A DNA stretch of 64,000 nt from Lamellibrachia columna (lineage: Eukaryota > Annelida > Polychaeta > Sabellida > Siboglinidae): NCBI GenBank assembly GCA_963662155.1, contig OY759267.1:12501-76500 (forward strand). The letters are read 5' to 3'. The notes beneath the pieces were generated by a model. It was not told the origin of the DNA and did no database searches. It saw nothing but the letters and a program-made list of their open reading frames with translations. Shown here one piece after another: positions 55,235-64,000 of this stretch. The position numbers were made by a program, and so were the translations under genes. Every line of letters begins with the position of its first letter. Position 1 is the stretch's first letter.

Positions 55235-55600
55235 CCAGTGCTTCTTGAACACATCCTTCTACTCATCCAACACTTCTTGGACACCTACTTCCACTCTTCC
55301 AGCACTTCTTGAACACACCCTTTCATTCTTCCAGTACTTCTTGAACACCTACTTCAATTCCACCAGCACTTCTTGAACACCTGCTTCCACTCCGCCAGCG
55401 CTTCTTGAACATTTGATTACAATACTTTAACACATCTTGAACACCAGTTTCCATTCCTCCAGCACATATTGAACATCTCCTTAAACTCATCCAGCACTTC
55501 TTGAACACTTCCGTCCAATGCTCGAGAACTTCTTGAACACCTCCTTCCATTCATCCGGCACTTCTTGAACACTTCCTTCCATTCCTCCAGCACCTATTCT
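55235..55600. repeat. Minisatellite of about 32 bp, 11-12 copies
   Basis: The unit is CCAGCACTTCTTGAACACCT + CCTTCCATTC, with moderate divergence. Confidence 0.9.
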
Positions 55601-55764
55601 TATTAATGCTCTCTGTTATTGTGGTCAGATTATCTGCATACATCTTCTTCCTCAGGACATCCTTCGTGTCATTCTAATAATTAGTCTGATCACCGTGATA
55701 AATATAAAATGGCGGAGTGCACTACCAGCCCAAGTACCTGTTCAATAAATGCACGTAGTTCCGC

Positions 55765-55885
55765 TGCTACGTTGCAAGCTGGGAAAGCGTTACATGCTGG
55801 GAACATGTTGCTTGCTGGGAATATGTTGCGTGCTTGGAACGCGTTGCATGGTAGGAAGACGTTGCATGCAGGGAATACGTAGCTT
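55765..55885. repeat. Minisatellite of about 20 bp, six copies
   Basis: Variants of GTTGCATGCTGGGAACA in tandem. Confidence 0.85.
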
Positions 55886-56617
55886 TTAAAGACGGAGTGG
55901 ACACATCCCAGGCCTAAGTGAAGTGAAGTTTATTTGCTTAGATCATACATGTGCATAGTCAAATAAGAGGCTTACATATTTACAGTTTAAATGATCCAGG
56001 GAGGCCTGCACTAGGACCCGAAAGATCGGTATCATAAGTGCCTCCCTATGTATAATGCAGTAAATATTACAGTAGCACATTCGCACAACAACAATGAAAA
56101 AAACCAACAAGTGCTAACAATACTGATACTAATAACAATGCAAATTGTACAATTACATATTATGTTAGTTTCAGTGAACATTTTCAGTGAGTTTTGAAAT
56201 CAGTTAATCCAGTAAGTGTTGACATTTGTTTAGTGTCATTTCTTGAGTTAAGACGTAGTCATATAGAAAAATAAATAACTTTTTTATAATAGATAATATT
56301 AGTAAAATTATTGTCTGAAAACCTAGTATAACATTACATATGTTACATTAAATACATTACATTATATACATTTCATTCCATATATTATATTTTATTACAT
56401 TACATTACATTACATACTCATATTCCATACATTTCTAGATTTCTAATGGCATATTGTGTTTGCAGATATAGCAGATATACCAGTTTTAATATTACATTCT
56501 CTGTCATATTTACTTATTATATATTTTTTGGTGTAATTTACAAAGTCCTGGTAGGAATGAGTTTTAATATTCTCCATGAACATTTTTGGAAGACATTTTT
56601 CTTGAAGTAATTGTGGT
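55886..56617. other. AT-rich spacer, no gene seen
   Basis: TTACATTACAT runs at 56395-56415. Nothing else supported. Confidence 0.5.
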
Positions 56618-57510
56618 ATGATGGATGGATAGTAACAACACATGTGTCATTTCAAGAAGTTGGAGGGACGGGGAAACACTTAACGAAGAATGATGGATGG
56701 ATAGTAACATCACATTTGTTATTACAATAAGTTGGAGGGACGGGGAAACACTTATCGAAGAATGATGGATGGATAGTAACAACACATTTGTTATTACAAT
56801 AAGTTGGAGGGACGGGGAAACACTTAACGAAGAATGATGGATGGATAGTAACAACACATTTGTTATTACAATAAGTTGGAGGGACGGGGAAACACTTAAC
56901 GAAGAATGATGGGTGTATAGTAACAACACATTTGCTATTACAATAAGTTGGAGGGACGGAAAAACACTTAACGAAGAATGATGGATGGATAGTAACAACA
57001 CATTTGTTATTACAATAAGTTGGAGGGACGGGGAAACACTTAACGAAGAATGATGGATGGATAGTAACAACACATTTGTTATTACAATAAGTTGGAGGGA
57101 CGGGGAAACACTTAACGAAGAATGATGGATGGATAGTAACAACACATTTGTTATTACAATAAGTTGGAGGGACGGGGAAACACTTAACGAAGAATGATGG
57201 ATGGATAGTAACAACACATTTGTTATTACAATAAGTTGGAGGGACGGGGAAACACTTAACGAAGAATGATGGATGGATAGTTACAACACATTAGTTATTA
57301 CAATAAATTGGAGGGACGGGGAAACACTTAACGAAGAATGATGGATGGATAGTAACAACACATTTGTTATTACAATAAGTTGAAGGGACGGGAAAACACT
57401 TATCGAAGAATGATGGATGGATAGTAACAACACATTTGTTATTACAATAAGTTGGAGGGACGGGGAAACACTTAACGAAGAATGATGGATGGATAGTAAC
57501 ATCACATTTG
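56618..57510. repeat. Minisatellite of 72 bp, about 12 copies
   Basis: The unit is ATGATGGATGGATAGTAACA + ACACATTTGTTATTACAATA + AGTTGGAGGGACGGGGAAAC + ACTTAACGAAGA. The period is a multiple of three, which keeps a minus-strand frame open for 217 codons; that frame has no other coding sign. Confidence 0.95.
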
Positions 57511-57654
57511 ACAGTAGCTCAGTAGTCGCATAACGGCACCGGGAAATGGTCCGAGTTATGATACGTATTCGTATTACTGAAGTTCGAGTTAACAAATGTA
57601 TAATGTATTTAATACTATTTATAGGTGGGTGAATATACAGTAACAATTTGGTGT

Positions 57655-57865
57655 AACATAGTTACCAAGAAATCAACATTAACAATAGGAGTAGTTTATC
57701 GTAGTCCAAACATAGGACACTAGGATGATGTAAAACTACAAAAGGCGATAAGGGAGGTGAGCAAGGGGGAATGTGTTATAATGGGTGATTTTAGCCATGG
57801 CCATATACAATAGAGATCATCAGAGAGTGCTGGGGTGACGACCATCAGTTTCTACTTCTAACACA
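57655..57865 (+). mobile_element. CR1-like LINE endonuclease fragment
   Basis: LTIGVVYRSPNIG, then KLQKAIREVSKGECVIMGDF and SHGHIQ: the catalytic GDFNHGH block that is deleted from the long ORF2 at 41872. No 3' end nearby. Confidence 0.75.
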
Positions 57866-58092
57866 GGATTGTTCGACTCTCTAACGGTGAACACATTGTC
57901 ATGGGTCACTGCTTTCGGCTGTCTTGATGTCGATGTCGGTGTTTTTGAATCTCGTGTTTTAGTGTCTGTTCGGGGAGGGACAGGTTTCACAGCAATCTGT
58001 CCACTCCGCTCTCTCACAAATGCAGCCCGTCCTTTAGGAAGGCAGCTGTGTCTACTGCGCCGTTTCGGAAAGGAAAGTTGCGTCATTGTCAA
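57866..58092 (-). CDS. Unrecognised open frame, possible exon
   Basis: About 75 codons on minus (part of a 90-codon ORF starting at 58092), rich in Arg, Lys, Ser and Thr (KPVPPRTDTKTRDSKTPTST). Composition is less AT-biased than the neighbours. No domain and no confirmed splice sites. It may be non-coding. Confidence 0.25.
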
Positions 58093-58204
58093 AGAAAGTA
58101 AAGTCTATTTCATTGCACGTTAATGTTATTTGGTCGTTGACTTCTGCAATCGTTGCGGATCAGCTTTACGCTTTGAAAGCAGCACGCTACTCACGGTGAC
58201 ATAT

Positions 58205-59350
58205 GATTTATTTGTTACGGCCGTGTAACCCCACTGACCCTATGTTCCAAAAAGATTTATTTGTTACGGTCGTGTAACCCCACTGACCCTATGTTCCAAA
58301 AGGATTTATTTGTTACTGCCGTGTAACCTTACCGACCCTATGTTCCAAAAGGATTTATTTGATACGGCCGTGTAACCCCACCGACCCTATGTTCCAAAAG
58401 GATTTATTTGTTACGGCCGTGTAACCCCACTGACCCTATGTTCCAAAAGGATTTATTTGTTACGGCCGTGTAACCCCACCGACCCTATGTTCCAAAAGGA
58501 TTTATTTGTTACGGCCGTGTAACCCCACCGACCCTATGTTCCAAAAGGATTTATTTGTTACGGCCGTGTAACCCCACTGACCCTATGTTCCAAAAGGATT
58601 TATTTGTTACGGCCGTGTAACCCCACTGACCCTATGTTCCAAAAGGATTTATTTGTTACGGCCGTGTAACCCCACCGACCCTATGTTCCAAAAGGATTTA
58701 TTTGTTACGGCCGTGTAACCCCACTGACCCTATGTTCCAAAAGGATTTATTTGATACGGCCGTGTAACCCCACCGACCCTATGTTCCAAAAGGATGTATT
58801 TGTTACGGCCGTGTAACCCCACTGACCCTATGTTCCAAAAGGATTTATTTGTTACGGCCGTGTAACCCCACTGACCCTATGTTCCAAAAGGATTTATTTG
58901 TTACGGCCGTGTAACCCCACCGACCCTATGTTCCAAAAGGATTTATTTGTTACTGCCGTGTAACCCCACCGACCCTATGTTCCAAAAGGATTTATTTGAT
59001 GCGGCCGTGTAACCCCACTGACCCTATGTTCCAAAAGGATTTATTTGTTACGGCCGTGTAACCCCACTGACCCTATGTTCCAAAAGGATTTATTTGTTAC
59101 GGCCGTGTAACCCCACCGACCCTATGTTCCAAAAGGATTTATTTGTTACTGCCGTGTAACCCCACCGACCCTATGTTCCAAAAGGATTTATTTGATACGG
59201 CCGTGTAACCCCACCGACCCTATGTTCCAAAAGGATTTATTTGTTACGGCCGTGTAACCCCACTGACCCTATGTTCCAAAAGGATTTATTTGTTACGGCC
59301 GTGTAACCCCACCGACCCTATGTTCCAAAAGGATTTATTTGTTACGGCCC
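58205..59350. repeat. Tandem array of 49-bp units, about 23 copies
   Basis: The unit is GATTTATTTGTTACGGCCGT + GTAACCCCACTGACCCTATG + TTCCAAAAG, very homogeneous, with a recurring C/T at CCACYGACC. One copy per few units has GATACGG or TACTGCC, hinting at multi-unit duplication. Confidence 0.97.
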
Positions 59351-60489
59351 TGTAGTCCCACCGACCTTTTGCCCGAGGGACTGCAGGCAGTCTTAGACCA
59401 ATAACTTGAACATTGAAATAAAGAACTATCGTGTACAGCCGGCCCGTAGTACCTGTATAAACATATGTATATGCATGCCTTAAAGAAGATACACAATGAA
59501 CGATACCCTCGTCACTAGCATGAACTGTGTTTAATATTTTCTTATCTAGCCTCTTCTGATAGCGGTTCTGAATGATATAATCAAAGTAGCTAGGTTTCAT
59601 ATTACAGAAAGTCGTGGTATCAAGTTTGAACTGAGACATGGTGTAATTTAAGGTTTTAGACATATATGAACCAATACCCCGAAAATGCTACATTGCCCTT
59701 TCAAGTAAGTCTATCATAACTGTTGTTGCATTTAAACTACTCTGTATAAAGCAGACCATTCGATTCATGATCTGAATTTGGATCGGTAGACATTTTGCTA
59801 AAAGTAGTAGTAGTACCATATAACAACAGTGGGTGCAAACTGGTAGATTAAAACGTTTCCTTATACCTTTGAGCCATGTAAATTAAAACGCATCATAGCA
59901 ATACATACACCATAGAACAAAGAACAGTATGACATAACTAATTGACGTTGTGTATTTATATTACAAATCCCAAAAATGTAAATGTAGTGATTAGCACATT
60001 CACCTTTCCTACCACATTTCTGAATTCAAGACGCAGACGGTAGATTTGGTGTATTAACGTGGTTCTCAACATTGTCGACTGTGTATCCCTCGTAACTCGG
60101 AGATCACGGTAATATCGGTCCCGTCTCCATTTGGGACGTCAAAGAACCCAGTTGAATAAGACCTCAACATACCATAACATTCTAACCACAATATAATTAC
60201 AAAGACCGTAGGCAGTTAATGGAACGTTGCCGGGTGCTGGAAACAACTAGATACTAGAAACTCTGTTTATATCAGCTGTGTTTTAATAACTGTTGTTCAT
60301 CAGCAGATTTGTTAACAACAAGCTCCACTACTCGTTGCTTTTTCCATTGTGATAATATTAGCACACCTGATTTGAGTCACGTTGATTATTGGTACAGTAC
60401 GTAGCTTGAGAAAATGTTCCGTTTGTTCCTTTCTATGAACATTTGGCAAACTGTTTCCGAATCAATCTCCATGCTGTGGTTCAGGTTCA
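59351..60489. other. Unassigned AT-rich spacer
   Basis: A 125-codon minus ORF (59286-59663) starts in unique sequence but runs into the 49-bp array; I do not recognise it. No repeats seen. Confidence 0.4.
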
Positions 60490-61670
60490 TCAGGGTTAGC
60501 CCAGAAAACCGATCTTCCCCATCCTGATGCCTAGGTAGGTTTTGACCGGTCGTAGGCAGGAGAATGGACGCTCTGCCTCACAACTTCCAACAGGAAGAGT
60601 GCAACGGATCCTCAACAGGGTGCGGATGTTCGAGAAGATGTCTTCATCTGTGTGCTCGAGACATTCAGCCAGGTTAGGCGAGGTCGATGACTGTGTGGGC
60701 TCTGTGGGCCTCAAATAGCGCTGCCATTCCTTCAGCTCAGCTCGCAGCGAAGAGACATTTCGCATGTCTGACTCCCAGAACATCAATCCGTCCAGAACAT
60801 GTTGTACATTTCCCGTCTCTGTAATGATCCCGGGGAGTAGAGCAAGAATCTTTATACCCATCCTGCTTTCTGGGTTAAATCGGTTGTGGAATTCGGCAGA
60901 CAGGTGGTCACAAAACGGGATTGCCAGATTGCGCAGGTAGTGCTCCCGTGGGGATGTGTGGGGGGCATTGGCTCTTTGCAGCTGCCGGGACGATCGGTGT
61001 GTCTTGATGCTGAGTTGGATGTACCAAAAAGTGTGACTAAACGTGTAACATCTTTATACCATACACTGTACTCCTCTTCTGTCTCATAGTTACCATTCGT
61101 TCTCTGGTTTGGTCGACCATACTGTACGCTTGGTATATATCTGAGTCCCTCTTATGAAGCTTGGAGGCCATGGGCCTAACATTCTCCAAAACATTCTTGG
61201 TGATGATGAATGCGATGATGGTAGGTGACGAAATGAGACTGGTTAGCAGCCCTTGCGCCTAAGTCATGGTCTCCTCATCCCAACTGCCAGTCCATGCAAC
61301 CTCCTAGTAGATGTCATGATATGCAGTCGGATTCAGTATGGCTTCCAGACATTCACATAAGAACTCCTACATGTCATAAAACGTGCCGTAGCATGTTTGA
61401 CGCTCCACTCATCTAGTCTTGCACATTCCGACAAGTTTCTTATTCCTCATATCTGGTGCCAGATATTTTAGGATTCGGGCATTTTCGTATTCAAGGCTTC
61501 GTGTATTTTCCTTTCTAATGTATTCGGCTACTACATCAATCACTTCATTTTGGGTGATTCTTGATGTATACTACGCATTCTTCCTTCCGGTCTCAAGATG
61601 TTCTCGGAGTGTGTCGTCGCGTTTGGCATTCATCTCCAGAATTGCCCAGAAGTTTCCTCTGTTGGACGAT
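60490..61670 (-). pseudogene. hAT-type transposase / ZMYM1-like relic
   Basis: Read on minus with frameshifts and stops: GNFWAILEMNAKRDDTLREH and YTSRITQNEVIDVVAEYIR (about 61650-61510), the TKNVLENVRPMASKLHKRD segment (about 61210-61150), and the C-terminal dimerisation segment LPVGSCEAERPFSCLRPVKT (about 60600-60540). This order matches the ZMYM1-like DUF4371/hAT C-terminal family. Several in-frame stops (for example ETMT-stop near 61262) make it non-functional. The plus-strand ORFs here are shadows. Confidence 0.75.
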
Positions 61671-62925
61671 ATACTTGTCCGATCATCCCTGTGGCCTCAA
61701 AGTGGCAAGATTTTGTATTACACAAAATACAACTGTTTCTTCAGGACGTGAACTTGTTTCTTGTACATCTTCTGATTGGACTGGATCAATTAATGAATTA
61801 ATTAAATGAATTAAATGAATTAATGAATTAAGCTGATGGGGCATGCTTTCCTTGGATAAATATAGCATAAGTCTGGCTTAAACGGATGATGTAGACAGGT
61901 AGCTTCTAGCATATGTCTGGCTTAAATGCCATAATACCAACCAGACAGCATAGATTATTGAAATACGGCCGACAGGCCATTTTGAAAATAGCTGAGCCTA
62001 ATATAATATCATTAAAAATACATCAGCCCTCTTGGTCTTGTGTTAAGATGATCTCACTGACAGCGAAATGTGTCTTAAAAAGGGTATTACTTGTTATAAT
62101 GATTAAGATATTCAAAGACTTTGATGATTTTGAATTTTACCTGTAAAAATGCGAATTGTTATCTTGAAAGTCCGGTCCGAAGAACTGATGCAGACGATTT
62201 TCGTCAAACAACCAGCGCGTCTGTTGGGCGCATTTGCTGGATCTAGACACTCTGAAGATTTTCCAGCATCCGAGGATGGCGCAGCGCAATCTGCAGATTG
62301 CGCAGATCCAGCAACTGCGCCTAACACGTCTACGAGCGCCAAACATTCCCATAGTATGTTCATTCTTTCGCGGGGAGACATGGTCAAACATGAGATGGGC
62401 GTGTGTGTATACACGTGCGTACGGTGTGCGTGTGCAGTGAATCTACAAAAGACGTCACCGATAATGATAGAATAACTTTGGGGATCCCCTGGACGTCTTG
62501 TATATGGCCTGCGCTAGATCAGTGTGTGAAAACGTCGGATTGCTACTAAAGAATTCGTACGTAGTAAGCTACACATTTGAGCTTTTGTTGTTTCTTGGCA
62601 ATGTCTTTGTCCCCGCTGACATGCAATTGCAATGACTTTTTTGTATTTAAAAAGGGGGGTCCGGATCCCCTGGACCCCACTCTGGATCCTCCTATGAGGT
62701 TGCTAGCACCACCTGCTGACTGCTGACAGCTGACTGTTGATTACCGACTGTCGAATGCTGACTGCTGACCGCACCCGGCAACACGAGACTTTGTCGTTTT
62801 ATGTAGAGTACGGCTGATCTGATTAATATTGCGGTTGTTGAATGTGCATGTGCTGACCGCTTGTGCTGACCGCATGTGCTGACCGCATGTGCTGACCGCT
62901 TGTGACACTTGTTTTTTCATATATA
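61671..62925. other. Unassigned; short repeats
   Basis: AATTAATGAATTAAATG repeats at 61788-61832. A TGCTGACCGC(A/T)TG repeat at 62760-62905. A GC-richer piece at 62200-62350 is open in three frames but unrecognised. No gene supported. Confidence 0.4.
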
Positions 62926-62927
62926 GG

Positions 62928-63083
62928 TTCCTGTCGATGAAGAAACCGAAATTTCGAACACATCGCGAAGCTATGATTGTAAAATCTGCCGTCAACGAGT
63001 GCAGCTGCAGACTTGGGTACCACTGGAAGATACTATATTTTACAGTCGTTCGTGCACATGCAATTTCAAGCCAGCCTTTATCT
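62928..63083 (+). other. Possible isolated exon
   Basis: After TTTCATATATAG the frame reads VPVDEETEISNTSRSYDCKI, then CRQRVQLQTWVPLEDTIFY, to TAA. A CxxC pair is present. No family recognised and no partner exon found. Confidence 0.25.
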
Positions 63084-63174
63084 AAACAATCTTCCATTCA
63101 CCGCACAATAACCGCTAAAGTGGCTGCATTCACGTCAAAGTGTTAGTGGAAGCGCAGGCCACTAACACTTTGGC

Positions 63175-63256
63175 CGTGCGTTCTAATGATATCGCCAATA
63201 GGTTGGACATAAGATCAGTGATGCAAGGACAGAGCCCTGCGGGACACCAGACGCGC
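63175..63256 (-). pseudogene. Reverse-transcriptase motif fragment
   Basis: The minus strand reads SGVPQGSVLAS, the RT motif B region of a LINE. It is flanked by the CAG repeat and by unrelated sequence, so only about 27 codons remain. It is in the opposite orientation to the LINE tail at 63480. Confidence 0.55.
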
Positions 63257-63345
63257 AGCAGCAGCAGCAGCAACATCATCATCATCAGCAGCAGCAGCAG
63301 CAGCAGTAGCAGCAGCAGCAGCTGCATTTGCTGCAGCTGCTTAGA
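63256..63345. repeat. (CAG)n/(CAT)n trinucleotide repeat
   Basis: About 28 mixed units ending GCAGCTGCATTTGCTGCAGC, which is self-complementary in part. Poly-Ser and poly-Leu ORFs are artefacts. Confidence 0.9.
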
Positions 63346-63479
63346 CAGAGAAACAGGAGTCTCGTTCCATCTGATCTTGTATTACAACATGCAACACTTT
63401 TTTCTTACAGAGCATTATATAGCCCAGTCATATCACAATCCAGAAGGCGCTGCAGATGTCCAGGAGCTGTTATAGGCTA

Positions 63480-63645
63480 CTTACTTGAATGCTACCCCGC
63501 TACGAATAAAACAAAAAAATATCTCAGAAGGGCGGGTTACATATAGACGAACATATGTTAGAATCTAGACAAACAAACGGCTTCATTGTTCAAATGCCAT
63601 TTGGGTTTTTCTGCTTTAAATGAAAATCTTGTTAAATCTCTTTAT
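63480..63645 (+). mobile_element. CR1-like LINE 3' end fragment
   Basis: YLRRAGYI codons (TATCTCAGAAGGGCGGGTTA), then the diverged 3' UTR and AATCTTGTTAAATCTC. Confidence 0.8.
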
Positions 63646-63739
63646 ATATGGTTCATTGGAAAATGAAAAGTTTACTAACTACTCACCAGGTGTCAGCATT
63701 TATTTAATTAACTTATGTACATTGCGTGTTGTCTCCGTT

Positions 63740-63845
63740 GAAAGCAAACATGGGGCAGTGGTTGGAGATGTTGTCAATGGTTGACGATGTGGTCAGTGGT
63801 TGACGATGTGATCAATGGTTGACGATGTGGTCAGTGGCAGACGAT
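63740..63845. repeat. Short tandem repeat of 24 bp
   Basis: Four units of GTGGTCAGTGGTTGACGAT-like sequence. Confidence 0.8.
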
Positions 63846-64000
63846 GTATGAAGACTTTACTTTACATAGTCTAGTCCGCCCGCTGTAGGAGGTACTGATC
63901 CAGTACGGCAGCTGTGTGAAGACCTTACCTTACATGGTCTAGTCCTCCCGCTGTAGGAGGTACTGATCCAGTACGGGAGCTGTATGAAGACCTTATTTTA
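63845..64000. repeat. Tandem repeat of about 69 bp running off the right edge
   Basis: TGTATGAAGAC(T/C)TTAC followed by CTGTAGGAGGTACTGATCCA occurs twice and begins a third time at the edge. The full array lies outside. Confidence 0.85.

Noticed and set aside
56564..57217. Minus-strand ORF of 217 codons (LLLSIHHSSLSVSPSLQLIV repeats)
   Set aside because: Open only because the 72-bp minisatellite period is divisible by three. No domain, and it begins and ends in the array.
61419..61809. Plus-strand ORFs of 67-110 codons
   Set aside because: Antisense to the hAT/ZMYM1-like relic, whose motifs read on minus.
63130..63475. Ser-rich and Leu-rich ORFs over the CAG repeat
   Set aside because: Caused by the trinucleotide repeat. 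The only real protein signal nearby is the RT motif SGVPQGSVL on minus, in another frame.

Overview
This window is non-coding-rich DNA from a bilaterian invertebrate genome. The evidence is split genes with GT-AG introns, an immunoglobulin-superfamily membrane-protein gene, CR1-type LINEs, R2-type retrotransposon sequence joined to 28S rDNA, a hAT/ZMYM1-like relic, and long micro- and minisatellites. No bacterial operon, viral genome or CRISPR array is visible. I cannot name the phylum from the sequence alone.

Layout. 1-4345: two R2-type elements head to tail on the minus strand. The first has an uninterrupted 901-codon frame that runs off the left edge. The second is a 5'-truncated copy joined to 68 nt of 28S rDNA exactly at the R2 target. 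4346-14345: a satellite of about 224-bp monomers, in minus orientation up to 6470 and in plus orientation from 7365, with a LINE 5' fragment between the two arms. The plus arm also carries four copies of a roughly 590-bp block, so it is a higher-order array. 15262-24040: a seven-exon gene with C2H2 fingers and a tyrosine-recombinase fold (Crypton-like), followed by two tandem partial copies of its 3' half. Satellite monomers sit in its intron and at each duplication border. 24041-31100: microsatellites, a perfect palindrome, minisatellites and a hAT-like fragment.

31100-49000 is a nest of LINEs: CR1-like elements whose ORF1 has a zinc-binding head and an SGNH esterase, and whose ORF2 is an endonuclease-reverse transcriptase. 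One is inserted inside a minisatellite. Threaded through 33700-51219 on the minus strand are five exons of a host immunoglobulin-superfamily type I membrane protein. No long ORF reveals it, but splice sites and codon phases agree across all four introns. 51221-64000 is mostly tandem repeats (periods of about 43.5, 32, 20, 72, 49 and 69 bp), AT microsatellites, LINE scraps and a ZMYM1-like hAT relic.

The most unusual signal is that the satellite monomer contains a degenerate copy of the 28S rRNA segment that R2 elements cut, in a window that also holds R2 elements and a real 28S fragment. The same satellite is physically tied to the duplicated tyrosine-recombinase gene. Satellite, recombinase gene and rDNA-targeting retroelement may therefore share a history. 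That last step is inference.
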